Program-made: the position numbers and the translations under genes
Shown here: in pieces, positions 8,402-16,680 of the stretch
Layout: each line of letters opens with the position of its first letter
How positions within the stretch are numbered: the first letter of the stretch is position 1
Source of the DNA: Boseongicola sp. SB0665_bin_10
Lineage (GTDB): Bacteria; Pseudomonadota; Alphaproteobacteria; Rhodobacterales; Rhodobacteraceae
DNA length: 64,000 nucleotides
Assembly (NCBI GenBank): GCA_009838075.1
Contig: VXSG01000097.1
Location: forward strand, 1-64,000
Reading direction: 5' to 3'
Notes under the pieces: model-generated
Seen by the model: only the letters and a program-made list of their open reading frames with translations
Told to the model about the DNA's origin: nothing
Databases searched by the model: none

Positions 8402-10945
8402 ATGGCGGGAAGGGGCGTGGTCCGGTTCATCCTCTTGTTTGCAGGTGCGGCATTCAGCTTCCTGACGCTTGGTCTGCTGGCGTTTTCGCTGTTGGTCTGG
8501 ATGGTGTTTGCGGCCCACGAAAAGGGGTTGCCCGACGTTTCGTCGCTCGCGAACTATCGGCCGCCAACCCTGACCAGGATCTATTCGCCGGACGGACGGC
8601 TCATCGACGAGTACGCCCAGCAGCGGCGCATCTACATTCCATTTGACGAGATTCCAGATCTTGTGAAGCAGGCCTTCATGTCCGCCGAGGACAAGAACTT
8701 TTACGCGCATGCGGGGTTCGACGTCCGGGGAATTGCCGCCGCTCTCTACGAGGCGGTGATGTCAAGGGGGCAGTCACTGCGGGGCGCCTCGACCATCCCG
8801 CAGCAGGTGGCCAAGATCATCTATTTTGGAAGCGAACGTGCGATCGAGCGAAAGATCAAGGAACTGATCCAGGCCAATCGCATGGTTGCCACGATTGGTC
8901 GCAAGAAGATCCTGGAAATCTATCTCAACGAGATATTCCTCGGCCAAAATGCATACGGCGTGGCCGCCGCCGCCCAGACCTACTTCAACAAGACCCTGGC
9001 AGAGCTGGAGCCCCAGGACGCCGCCTACCTGGCTGCACTGCCAAAGGCGCCGTCGACCTATCATCCGGTTCGGGAGACCGAGCGCGCGATGGCGCGGCGG
9101 AACTTCGTGCTCCGCGAGATGTGGCAGAACGGCCATCTGGACAAGGACGCATACGAGGCCGCTGTGGCCGCTCCGTTGCTGACTGTCCAGGCAGGGGACA
9201 GGGAATCCTTCGCGACAAGGCTTCCGACGCGGGACTACTTCACCGAGGAGATCAGGCGGCAGCTCAGTCGGGATTTCGGTGACGACGGATTCAAGTCCGC
9301 AGGCCTCACGATCCGCGCGACCGTTGACCCCGAAATGCAGAAGATTGCGGCGCGGGCGCTTCGGCACGCGTTGGAGGAATACGACCGGGCGCTGGGCAGA
9401 TGGCGCGGGCCTGCCGCCACGATCGCGACCGAGGAACTGGACGCCGGCTGGCGGGCGGCGCTCGCGGAGGTTCCGAAGCTTGCCCGGGACGTGGAAGGCT
9501 GGTCGCCTGCCGTGGTGCTCGGGGTTGAAGGCAATGCGGCACGCATTGGCGTCGAGAGGCAGGAAGGAGACGAGGATGAATTCCTGCTGACGCCCGAGGA
9601 CGTCGAATGGGTCAGGAAGGCGAGTGGGCCCGGTGACATCCTGAAAGTTGGTGACGTGATCTATGTGCGGCACGAAGGCGACACGTCATCCGGTCCGGAT
9701 TTCTCGCTGAGGCAGGTTCCGGGCGTGCAGGGGGCCTTCATGGCAATGGACGTGAACACAGGCCGGGTGCTCGCAATGCAGGGGGGCTTTTCCTACCAGG
9801 AGTCAAATTTCAACCGCGCGACGCAGGGCCTTCGGCAGCCCGGTTCCTCGTTCAAGCCCTTCGTGTACGCGGCGGCCCTGGATTCCGGATTCACGCCCGC
9901 GACGATCATCATCGATGCTCCGATCGAGGTGGAGATGGCAGACGAAACCGTCTGGAGCCCCAAGAACGCAACGGACAAGTTCTATGGACCGGCACCCTTG
10001 AGGACGGCCATTGAGCGGTCCCGCAACCTGATGACGGTCCGCCTGGCCCAGGAGGTGGGAATGCCCGTGGTGGCGGGCTACGCGGAACGATCCGGCGTTT
10101 ACGACCGGATGGAGCCATATCTGGCCAATTCCCTTGGAGCTCAGGAGACCACGCTCTATCGAATGGTCTCGGCCTACTCCATGTTCGCAAACGGGGGCGA
10201 AAGGGTGATCCCGACGCTCGTCGACAGGGTTCAGGACCGTTGGGGAACGACGATTCATCGACACGACCGCAGAAACTGCGTGGAATGCGGTTTGAGAGAG
10301 CTTCCGGAGGGGCATGTGCCCGCGATCACGTCCAACCGGGAACGCGCGTTTGATCCCATCACCGCATACCAGCTCACCTCCATGATGGAGGGCGTGGTCG
10401 AGCGCGGCACCGCCGCCGGCGCGATCAACCTGGACGTTCCGGTCGCGGGCAAGACGGGCACGACGAACGAAGCGCGTGACGTTTGGTTCATAGGCTTTAC
10501 GTCAACCATCGCGGCAGGCTGCTACATCGGTTACGACCAGCCCGAACCGCTTGGTCGCACCGCGTCGGGCGGCAGGATGTGCGCCCCGGTCTTTCAGAAG
10601 TTCATGGAAGAAGCCGTGAAGAAATACGGTGGCGGACGCTTTGTCGTGCCGCCGGGCGGAAAGTTCATAAACATCGACCGTCACAACGGTGCGCGCCTTC
10701 CCGACGAGGCGGTTGGCGACAACGTGGTGGCGGAGTATTTTCGCGAAGGCGAAGAACCGGTCTTTGGCGTTGCCTTTGACGGCGGATTCGCCTTGGGGGC
10801 AAGCCTGCCGAACCTGGACGACCTGGCAGACGTTGAAGACGTGCAGGATCCCACGTTCCTGGAGGCTGGGAACGAAGCGGATCCTGACCCGGACGTGCCG
10901 GCCCAGGCTACGGAAAGCGAAATTTCGGCGGGCGGGCTCTATTGA
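8402..10945 (+). CDS. mrcA: class A penicillin-binding protein 1A (bifunctional glycosyltransferase/transpeptidase)
   Basis: PBP1A polymerises lipid II and cross-links peptidoglycan at the outer face of the inner membrane. From the ATG at 8402 it has 847 residues: a membrane anchor (VVRFILLFAGAAFSFLTLGL), a glycosyltransferase domain with EDKNFYAHAGFD, RGASTIPQQVAK and KKILEIYLNEIFLGQNAYGV, an OB-like insert, and a transpeptidase with nucleophile Ser482 (PGSSFKPF), SRN (ERSRNLM) and KTGT (GKTGTTNEA). The open frame runs back to 8222, inside the aminotransferase gene, giving a 60-residue Arg/Ser-rich extension; the family begins just before the anchor, so I prefer 8402, although its Shine-Dalgarno is weak. 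The C-terminus is an acidic tail. Confidence 0.93.
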   Translation: MAGRGVVRFILLFAGAAFSFLTLGLLAFSLLVWMVFAAHEKGLPDVSSLANYRPPTLTRIYSPDGRLIDEYAQQRRIYIPFDEIPDLVKQAFMSAEDKNFYAHAGFDVRGIAAALYEAVMSRGQSLRGASTIPQQVAKIIYFGSERAIERKIKELIQANRMVATIGRKKILEIYLNEIFLGQNAYGVAAAAQTYFNKTLAELEPQDAAYLAALPKAPSTYHPVRETERAMARRNFVLREMWQNGHLDKDAYEAAVAAPLLTVQAGDRESFATRLPTRDYFTEEIRRQLSRDFGDDGFKSAGLTIRATVDPEMQKIAARALRHALEEYDRALGRWRGPAATIATEELDAGWRAALAEVPKLARDVEGWSPAVVLGVEGNAARIGVERQEGDEDEFLLTPEDVEWVRKASGPGDILKVGDVIYVRHEGDTSSGPDFSLRQVPGVQGAFMAMDVNTGRVLAMQGGFSYQESNFNRATQGLRQPGSSFKPFVYAAALDSGFTPATIIIDAPIEVEMADETVWSPKNATDKFYGPAPLRTAIERSRNLMTVRLAQEVGMPVVAGYAERSGVYDRMEPYLANSLGAQETTLYRMVSAYSMFANGGERVIPTLVDRVQDRWGTTIHRHDRRNCVECGLRELPEGHVPAITSNRERAFDPITAYQLTSMMEGVVERGTAAGAINLDVPVAGKTGTTNEARDVWFIGFTSTIAAGCYIGYDQPEPLGRTASGGRMCAPVFQKFMEEAVKKYGGGRFVVPPGGKFINIDRHNGARLPDEAVGDNVVAEYFREGEEPVFGVAFDGGFALGASLPNLDDLADVEDVQDPTFLEAGNEADPDPDVPAQATESEISAGGLY

Positions 10946-10954
10946 AGGTGTAGC

Positions 10955-10978
10955 CACGCGCCAGTGGTGCGTGCGTTT
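10955..10978 (+). terminator. hairpin terminator candidate after mrcA
   Basis: CACGCGCC-AGT-GGTGCGTG (one G-T pair) begins 9 bases after the mrcA stop and is followed by a short TTT. It sits between the convergent mrcA and prfB genes and could serve both. Confidence 0.45.
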
Positions 10979-11022
10979 CCAACGCAACTGCGATCCATCT
11001 CGTCCAAGGCGCGATCGTTACG

Positions 11023-12147
11023 TTACCCCGCCCTTGCTTCGTCCCGCCTCTTTCCGGAAACGCCGAGAGCCAGCGTTGCAGCCATGAACGCATCAAGATC
11101 GCCGTCAAGAACACCTGCCGTGTCTGACGTCTCGTGCCCGGTTCGCAGGTCCTTCACCATCTGGTAGGGCTGCAGGACGTAGGACCGGATCTGGTTGCCC
11201 CAGCCGGCGTCTCCCTTGCCTTCATGGGCCTCGGTGATCTCCGCGTTTCGCCTTTCGAGCTCCAGCTGGTACAGGCGGGACTTCAGGGTTTTCATGGCGA
11301 TTTCACGGTTCTGGTGCTGCGACTTTTCGGAGGAGGTGACGACGATGCCGGTCGGCAAGTGCGTCATTCTTACGGCAGAATCCGTGGTGTTGACGTGCTG
11401 ACCGCCAGCGCCGGACGAGCGAAAGGTGTCGATGCGGACATCCGCCGGGTTCACCTCGACCTCGATGCTGTCGTCCACGACGGGGTAGACCCAGACGGAC
11501 GAGAAGGAGGTGTGCCGCCGCGCCGCGCTGTCGTATGGGGAAATGCGGACCAGTCGGTGCACGCCGCTTTCGGACTTCAGCCACCCGTATGCGTTCTGAC
11601 CAGCAATCTTGAAGCATACCGACTTGAGTCCAGCCTCTTCGCCCGGTTGCAGGGACTGGATCCGCACTTCGTAGCCGTGGGCTTCGGCCCAGCGTTCATA
11701 CATGCGCGCCAGCATTTTCACCCAGTCGCAGCTCTCCGTTCCGCCGGCACCCGCATTGATCTCGAGATAGGTGTCGTTGCCATCGGCTTCGCCATCCAGG
11801 AGCGCTTCGACCTCGGCTTGGGCGGCGCGTTCGGCGAGAGACGTCAGCGCCGCCTTTGCGTCCTCCAGAACTTCAAGATCGTTTTCCTGCTCTCCGAGCC
11901 CGATCAGTTCGACGTTGTCGGAGAGCTCCTGCCGCATGGACGTGAGGCGCTCCATCGCGTCAACGAGCATCTGCCGCTCGCGCATGAGCGTTTGTGCGCG
12001 TTCTGGATCTTTCCAGAGGTTCGGGTCTTCGGCCATCGCGTTGAATTCTTCCAGGCGATGTGCCGCCGTGTCCCAGTCCATGCGTTGGGCCAGCAGATCG
12101 AGCGACTTCTCGATGGCGGCGACCGTGTTTTCCGCCTCGGCACGCAT
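11023..12147 (-). CDS. prfB: peptide chain release factor 2
   Basis: RF2, 374 residues, releases the peptide at UGA and UAA codons. The universal GGQ loop (SSGAGGQHVNTTDSAVR) and the codon-recognition region (HRLVRISPYDSAARRHTSF) are present; SPY stands where E. coli has SPF, which I recall as usual in alphaproteobacteria. The ORF extends 15 codons upstream, but ATG at 12147 has GGAGAGG 5 bases before it and matches the family N-terminus. The gene is one continuous frame, so the programmed frameshift known from E. coli prfB is absent. Confidence 0.95.
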   Translation of the reverse strand: MRAEAENTVAAIEKSLDLLAQRMDWDTAAHRLEEFNAMAEDPNLWKDPERAQTLMRERQMLVDAMERLTSMRQELSDNVELIGLGEQENDLEVLEDAKAALTSLAERAAQAEVEALLDGEADGNDTYLEINAGAGGTESCDWVKMLARMYERWAEAHGYEVRIQSLQPGEEAGLKSVCFKIAGQNAYGWLKSESGVHRLVRISPYDSAARRHTSFSSVWVYPVVDDSIEVEVNPADVRIDTFRSSGAGGQHVNTTDSAVRMTHLPTGIVVTSSEKSQHQNREIAMKTLKSRLYQLELERRNAEITEAHEGKGDAGWGNQIRSYVLQPYQMVKDLRTGHETSDTAGVLDGDLDAFMAATLALGVSGKRRDEARAG

Positions 12148-12292
12148 GACACCTCTCCATGCAAATCTTGGCTGGCGGACGGGTGATAACAATGCCCGTT
12201 CCTGGCTTCAAGGCAACCGCTTGCAGGCGCGAAACGGACACGGCAAGTTGTTGCCGCAGGAGCAAGACCGGAACTCCATAAGGCGCGAGGCA

Positions 12293-13081
12293 ATGAGTCA
12301 GGGTGTCCAGAGCGAGTCGGCTGCCAGCCCGGTTCCGGAAATCGCGGACGTCACGCTGGCCGAGCTTTTCGTGTCGATCAAGGCTGGAGTGCACGATTTC
12401 AGGAGTGCGCCACTGCACGGAATCCTGTTCAGCGGCGTCTATGTCGTCTCAGGATGGCTGCTTGTCTGGCTCGGCGCCGGCACCTTTTTCTGGACTCTCG
12501 CCATTGCGCTCGGCTTTCCGCTGGTTGCTCCCTTTGCCGCCGCGGGACTTTATGAGACAAGCCGCCGGATCGAGGCAGATGAGCCACTGGAATGGGCCGG
12601 AATGCTGACCGTGGTCTGGAAGGAGCGCGGACGGCAGTTGCCTTGGGTGGGCGCGATTCTCGCTTTCGTGTTCCTGTTCTGGAGCATTTTTGCCCATATG
12701 AGTTTCGCGCTGTTTCTCGGTCGCGCGGCCATGACAAATGTCCTGACCTCGTGGGATGTGTACCTGACGCCAACCGGCTTCTCGATGCTGGTGTTCCAAG
12801 GTGTCATTGGCGGCGCAGTCGCATTCCTGACATTCGCGTTGACGGTCGTGTCGCTGCCATTGCTGGTGGACAAGGAGATCGACTTTGTGACGGCAATGCT
12901 GATTAGTGTCAGGACCGTCGCCAGGAACAGGCTGGCCATGTGCGTTTGGGCCGCGATCATTGCCGCCAGCCTGCTTGTCGCGATGCTGCCCCTGTTCTTG
13001 GGGCTTCTCATTGTGTTGCCCGTCCTCGGACATGCAACCTGGCACCTCTACAGACGAGCACTCTACGTTCCGCTGACGTGA
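12293..13081 (+). CDS. DUF2189 family integral membrane protein
   Basis: A 262-residue polytopic membrane protein with about six hydrophobic segments. After a short soluble N-terminus with the motif DVTLAELFVSIKAGVHDFRSAP, it carries AGLYETSRRIEADEPLEW between early helices, both hallmarks of the DUF2189 family. The biochemical function of the family is unknown. ATG at 12293 has GCGAGG just before it; the longer ORF in the track reads through the antisense of prfB and is not real. It diverges from prfB and ends in a strong hairpin. Confidence 0.82.
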   Translation: MSQGVQSESAASPVPEIADVTLAELFVSIKAGVHDFRSAPLHGILFSGVYVVSGWLLVWLGAGTFFWTLAIALGFPLVAPFAAAGLYETSRRIEADEPLEWAGMLTVVWKERGRQLPWVGAILAFVFLFWSIFAHMSFALFLGRAAMTNVLTSWDVYLTPTGFSMLVFQGVIGGAVAFLTFALTVVSLPLLVDKEIDFVTAMLISVRTVARNRLAMCVWAAIIAASLLVAMLPLFLGLLIVLPVLGHATWHLYRRALYVPLT

Positions 13082-13099
13082 CCTCGGCGTCGCGCAGCA

Positions 13100-13118
13100 G
13101 CGGGCCGGACTGGCCCGC
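13100..13118. terminator. 7-bp GC hairpin between convergent genes
   Basis: GCGGGCC-GGACT-GGCCCGC lies 18 bases after the DUF2189 stop and 26 bases before the end of the convergent HNH nuclease gene. No T-run; a bidirectional terminator is plausible. Confidence 0.4.
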
Positions 13119-13143
13119 ATGTGAGTCGCATCGTTCGGGTGCG

Positions 13144-14049
13144 CTACAGTTCGCGCTCGGGTGTTCGGAAGATCGTGTCCCGGTGCCATTCCAGATAGCT
13201 CTTCCTTGGGAGATATTCCGAACTCTGCGGTTTCCTCAGGCTCTTGCCGTGAAATCCGACCAGCCAGTCGACGTTGGTCGATCCCGAGAGGTGCTGGCTG
13301 CAGGCGATGGTGCTTCCGTCGTCCCGGACGGTGAACGCTCCCAAATCGAATGCCTTGTGATGAAGCACGCAGAGCGAAAGGCCGTTCGGGACGTCGTCAG
13401 GCCCGCCGTGCGTGTGCCACTTGATGTGCGCGGCCTCAAGCCCCGCTGGCCGATCCCCGAGCCGCAGGTCGTAGCCGCAGACGCAGCACCGTTTCTCGTA
13501 GGCCATAAGGACCTTTTGGCGGAACTCGGGATCCCGCTTCCTTCTTTCGGCAGTGACCGCTCCGGCAACATGGCTGAGACCGACGTCTTCAAGGATTCCC
13601 TGGTGCAGGGAGTCGGGAAAGTGTTTGTCAAGGAGGCGCCGCGCCACGACTCCCACACTTCTTGAATCGGCCATCAGGACTTGCAGGACGTCGTCCTCGA
13701 ACCCGCCTCTCGCGTGCTTTTCGACCAAGTCGCGCCTGCGCGCGTCGCCTTGGTCATTGGGCAGGATGGGCGGCCCGTCCGCCCTGACCTTCCACAGCCC
13801 GTCGTTCTGGAGTCTCCAGAACGGATATTCCGGTCTGGGATTTGGTGTCCACGGACCATATGCCTTCAGCAGCGCCTTCAACCTGTCGTCCAGGTCATGA
13901 AACGCAACCGCTTCATTGCCTCTGCGCAGTTCGCCAAGAGCCAGCAGGACGAGCAAGGGCTTGTGCGCGGCCGGCTGCTGTCTGGCGACGCCGGACTTGC
14001 CCAACTGGATGTTGTCGAACCTGTCTAGGAGTGAGGCTAGGTCAGTCAT
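13144..14049 (-). CDS. HNH endonuclease with N-terminal sulfur-binding-like domain (putative type IV restriction enzyme)
   Basis: A 301-residue nuclease. The C-terminal half has a full HNH core with zinc-type cysteines: CCVCGYDLR, LEAAHIKWHTHGGPDD, NGLSLCVLHHKAFD. The N-terminal half carries AAHKPLLVLLALGELRRG and PEYPFWRLQNDGLWKV, which I recognise from the sulfur-binding domain of McrA-like enzymes that cleave phosphorothioate-modified DNA. That would make it a defence enzyme against Dnd-type modified DNA. No dnd/ssp genes are in the window. A GTG start at 14061 and an ATG at 14049 are both possible; neither has a clear Shine-Dalgarno. The HNH assignment is firm; the substrate is inference from the domain pair. 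Confidence 0.8.
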   Translation of the reverse strand: MTDLASLLDRFDNIQLGKSGVARQQPAAHKPLLVLLALGELRRGNEAVAFHDLDDRLKALLKAYGPWTPNPRPEYPFWRLQNDGLWKVRADGPPILPNDQGDARRRDLVEKHARGGFEDDVLQVLMADSRSVGVVARRLLDKHFPDSLHQGILEDVGLSHVAGAVTAERRKRDPEFRQKVLMAYEKRCCVCGYDLRLGDRPAGLEAAHIKWHTHGGPDDVPNGLSLCVLHHKAFDLGAFTVRDDGSTIACSQHLSGSTNVDWLVGFHGKSLRKPQSSEYLPRKSYLEWHRDTIFRTPEREL

Positions 14050-14220
14050 GCACGCAAGCACGAAAGCCGCACTTCAATTTGGAGAGATGCACGGCTTCGG
14101 TGCGGACCGGGACAGACAGCCTCACGCCAGAATGCCCCGGCTAAATCAGTCGCTCCTCGAATGACCAAGATTGGGCGCTTCGCTTGGTGAAACGATGTTC
14201 CCGCAATGGTCGGCAATGCG

Positions 14221-15594
14221 TCAATCGTCGTCGTCATCCGCTTCGGGGACAGCCACGAATTCCGGATAGGCCTCTATACCGAGTTCCACGACGTCCTGAC
14301 CCAACTGCTCCGCGCTCGGCGAGACACGCAGTCCGATGAGCCGGTCGATCAGCATCCAGATCACTGTCGAGACGCCAAAGACAAAGACGCCAATCGCAAC
14401 GATGCCGGTCAGCTGCACGAAAAGGTTTCCGCCCGCTGCAAGGCAGACGGCGAGCGTTCCCCAGATGCCGGCGAACAGGTGGGCCGGAATGGCGCCCACG
14501 ACGTCATCGACCCGAACCATCTCCAGCAGCCGGAGTCCCGCAACCGCAATGGCGCCTCCGACCCCGCCAATCAGGATCGCCCATTGGTGGTCGACGAGGT
14601 CCGGCCCGGCGGTGATCGCCACGAGCCCTGCGATCGCTCCGTTCAGCGTTGCCAGAAGGTCCATGCGTCCGAGGATTGGCTTGGACAGAACCAGCGCCGC
14701 CACGACGCCCGCTCCGGCCGCGATGTTGGTGTTGGCGAATATGTTGCTCAGCGCCACCGCGTCCGTTGCCGAATTCAGTGCGAGCTGGGAGCCGCCGTTG
14801 AATCCGAACCAGCCCAGCCAAAGGATGAACACGCCCAGCGTGACGATGGGGACGTTTGAGGGCGGCATCTGCCGAACGGTGCCGTCCTTGCGGAACCGTC
14901 CGCGCCGCGCACCGAGCAGCATGGCGCCGGACAGCGCGGCCCATCCCCCGGTCGAGTGCACGATCGTGGACCCAGCAAAGTCCTGGAAGCCCATTTCGGC
15001 CAGCCAGCCGCCGCCCCAGGTCCATGCGCCCACGATCGGATAGATGACGGCGGTCAGTATCGCCACGAACAGGAAGAACGACCACAGCCGCACGCGCTCG
15101 GCGAGTGTGCCGGAGATGATTGACGCCGTTGTCGCGACAAAGACCATCTGGAAGAACCAGTCCGACATCGTGGCATGTCCGGAGGAATCCGCCAGCAATG
15201 TTTCGCGGGCCTGGTCGATTGCGTCCGGAGCGGCGCTCAGGAGCGCGACCTCGCTGGCCGAGTTGCCGCGGAACAGCGAGAGCGATCCGAAGAAGCCGCC
15301 GTCTACGTCGACATACATGACGTTGTAGCCGATGACGTAGTAGGCCAACCCGGCAATCGAGTAGAGCCCGATGTTCTTCATGCAGATGACGGAGGCGTTC
15401 TTCGTGCGAACGGACCCGGCTTCCAGCATCGTGAAGCCGGCGCACATCCACATGACCAGTGCGCCCCAGATAAGAAACGCAAACGTGTTGAGCACGAATC
15501 CGGTTTCCGCGCCGACCGGCGCCTGCGCCATGGCTGAGGCCGGCAGAAGACCCAGAATCGCTGCGAGTCCCAGAATTTCAATCAGCTTTTGCAT
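14221..15594 (-). CDS. amt: ammonium transporter (Amt/MEP/Rh family)
   Basis: An inner-membrane ammonium channel, 457 residues with 11-12 membrane segments. An N-terminal signal-like segment (LAAILGLLPASAMAQA) precedes the mature N-terminus TGFVLNTFAFLIWGALVMWM. Pore features are present: MCAGFTMLEAG, FAGSTIVHSTGGWAALSGA with the first pore His, and VGAIPAHLFAGIWGTLA with the second. ATG at 15594 begins the signal segment; the ORF opens 15 codons earlier without support. There is no adjacent glnK gene encoding the PII regulator that usually travels with amtB. It diverges from the partner-switching operon. Confidence 0.93.
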   Translation of the reverse strand: MQKLIEILGLAAILGLLPASAMAQAPVGAETGFVLNTFAFLIWGALVMWMCAGFTMLEAGSVRTKNASVICMKNIGLYSIAGLAYYVIGYNVMYVDVDGGFFGSLSLFRGNSASEVALLSAAPDAIDQARETLLADSSGHATMSDWFFQMVFVATTASIISGTLAERVRLWSFFLFVAILTAVIYPIVGAWTWGGGWLAEMGFQDFAGSTIVHSTGGWAALSGAMLLGARRGRFRKDGTVRQMPPSNVPIVTLGVFILWLGWFGFNGGSQLALNSATDAVALSNIFANTNIAAGAGVVAALVLSKPILGRMDLLATLNGAIAGLVAITAGPDLVDHQWAILIGGVGGAIAVAGLRLLEMVRVDDVVGAIPAHLFAGIWGTLAVCLAAGGNLFVQLTGIVAIGVFVFGVSTVIWMLIDRLIGLRVSPSAEQLGQDVVELGIEAYPEFVAVPEADDDDD

Positions 15595-15691
15595 GATGAT
15601 CGTGTCCCTGTCTTTCGTGAACGCACTTTGGCATGTCACGGCGGAGCCCGAAAATCAACGCTGAACCTGACATGACAATCCGATTGTGCCC

Positions 15692-15770
15692 TTGACACCG
15701 CGATGCATCGTCGGCAGACAATTGACGGAAATTACGCGCGGAAAATGCTGCTTGTCACTTTCGTGGCAAG
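15692..15770 (+). promoter_or_regulatory. candidate control region of the partner-switching operon
   Basis: A perfect TTGACA (15692-15697) and a TTGACG (15722-15727) lie in the amt/STAS gap; the latter has a weak AATGCT 16 bases on. A 20-base near-palindrome, CTTGTCACTTTCGTGGCAAG (15751-15770, 8-bp arms with one G-T mismatch), ends 36 bases before the first start codon. -10 matches are poor, so a non-housekeeping sigma factor or an activator may be involved. Confidence 0.3.
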
Positions 15771-15806
15771 TTCATGGCCGCGCAAGTCTTGGGTAAGGAG
15801 ATTGAG

Positions 15807-16160
15807 ATGGATTGCAGAGCCTCGCGGGACGGACACGCTGTGGTCGTCGAAGTCGAAGGACGCATCGACGGTGCCACGGCCGGGGATCTGGAGAATTCTA
15901 TGATGGCCGAAATCGAGGACACGGACAAGGTTGTGGTCTGTGACCTCAACGGCGTTTCATATGTCAGCAGCGCCGGACTCCGGGCAATTCTCGTCGTTGC
16001 CAAGCGACTCTCCAAGCAGGCGGTGGATTTCTCGATCTGCGGGCTCAACGGCCCCGTGGCCGAAGTGTTCCACATTTCCGGATTTGACAGGATTTTCAAG
16101 GTTTACGAAAAGCGCGAAGAGGCACTGGCAGAAGCGACCGCCAATTCAGGACAGGCCTAA
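15807..16160 (+). CDS. STAS-domain anti-sigma factor antagonist (RsbV/SpoIIAA-like)
   Basis: A 117-residue single STAS domain. In partner-switching systems such proteins bind the kinase/anti-sigma factor when unphosphorylated and release its client. The phosphorylation site is conserved: DLNGVSYVSSAGLRAIL, with the Ser before Ala-Gly-Leu as the usual target. The early strand-turn (GHAVVVEVEGRIDGATA) fits the fold. ATG at 15807 is chosen because TAAGGAG lies 6 bases before it; the ORF in the track opens 11 codons earlier. It is first of seven collinear genes and ends one base before the ATPase gene starts. Confidence 0.88.
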   Translation: MDCRASRDGHAVVVEVEGRIDGATAGDLENSMMAEIEDTDKVVVCDLNGVSYVSSAGLRAILVVAKRLSKQAVDFSICGLNGPVAEVFHISGFDRIFKVYEKREEALAEATANSGQA

Positions 16161-16161
16161 A

Positions 16162-16653
16162 ATGTCCAAGGTGGAGCGCCTTGAGATTGACAGCCAGGTC
16201 GAAAACCTCACAAAGATCGAGGCTTGGATAGATTCATTCTGCGAATCTCACTTCCCGGCGGTTGAGTTCAGGCACAAGATGCATCTTGTCATCGAGGAAC
16301 TGTTCATGAACGCCGTCATGCATGGCTACGGAGGAGACCGCAAGGACGGCCCGATCTGGCTTGCCCTGCATCCGTTGCCCGAAGGTGCGGCGCTCGTCAT
16401 AGAGGATGACGCGCCGCCTTTCAATGTCCTTGAGGACGGTCCAGCACCGGATACGCAGTCCGGCGTGGAGGACAGACCGATCGGCGGGCTTGGCATCATG
16501 CTGGTCCGGAACATGGCCGACCACGTAAGCTACGACTACGACAAGCGCAATCGGATCACCACGGTCTTTGGCCGCGGGCCGCCGCCCGGCGGCGGCGCGG
16601 ATATGGACGTGGAAGGATCGGCAGCGGCCGGGCTGCAGGGGTCGTCGCCATGA
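16162..16653 (+). CDS. RsbW/SpoIIAB-like ATP-binding serine kinase / anti-sigma factor
   Basis: A 163-residue GHKL ATPase (HATPase_c_2). The N box EELFMNAVMHGY, the G1 motif in VIEDDAPPFN and the glycine loop GGLGIMLVRNMADHVSYDY are all visible, in the spacing seen in RsbW and SpoIIAB. It should phosphorylate the STAS protein encoded just upstream and hold a client protein, classically a sigma factor. A Gly/Pro-rich tail (GPPPGGGADM) follows the catalytic core. ATG at 16162 is preceded by AGGACAGG; the longer track ORF runs back through the STAS gene. No sigma-factor gene is adjacent. Confidence 0.86.
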   Translation: MSKVERLEIDSQVENLTKIEAWIDSFCESHFPAVEFRHKMHLVIEELFMNAVMHGYGGDRKDGPIWLALHPLPEGAALVIEDDAPPFNVLEDGPAPDTQSGVEDRPIGGLGIMLVRNMADHVSYDYDKRNRITTVFGRGPPPGGGADMDVEGSAAAGLQGSSP

Positions 16654-16680
16654 AGTTCGGCAAGTCAAGGCGGTCAAGAG

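Noticed and set aside
11023-12147. programmed +1 frameshift in prfB
   Set aside because: The gene reads as one continuous frame; no internal UGA with a shift site is present.
11771-12292. N-terminal 174 residues of the 436-residue track ORF
   Set aside because: They read through the antisense of prfB and are Ser/Arg-rich; the DUF2189 protein starts at 12293.
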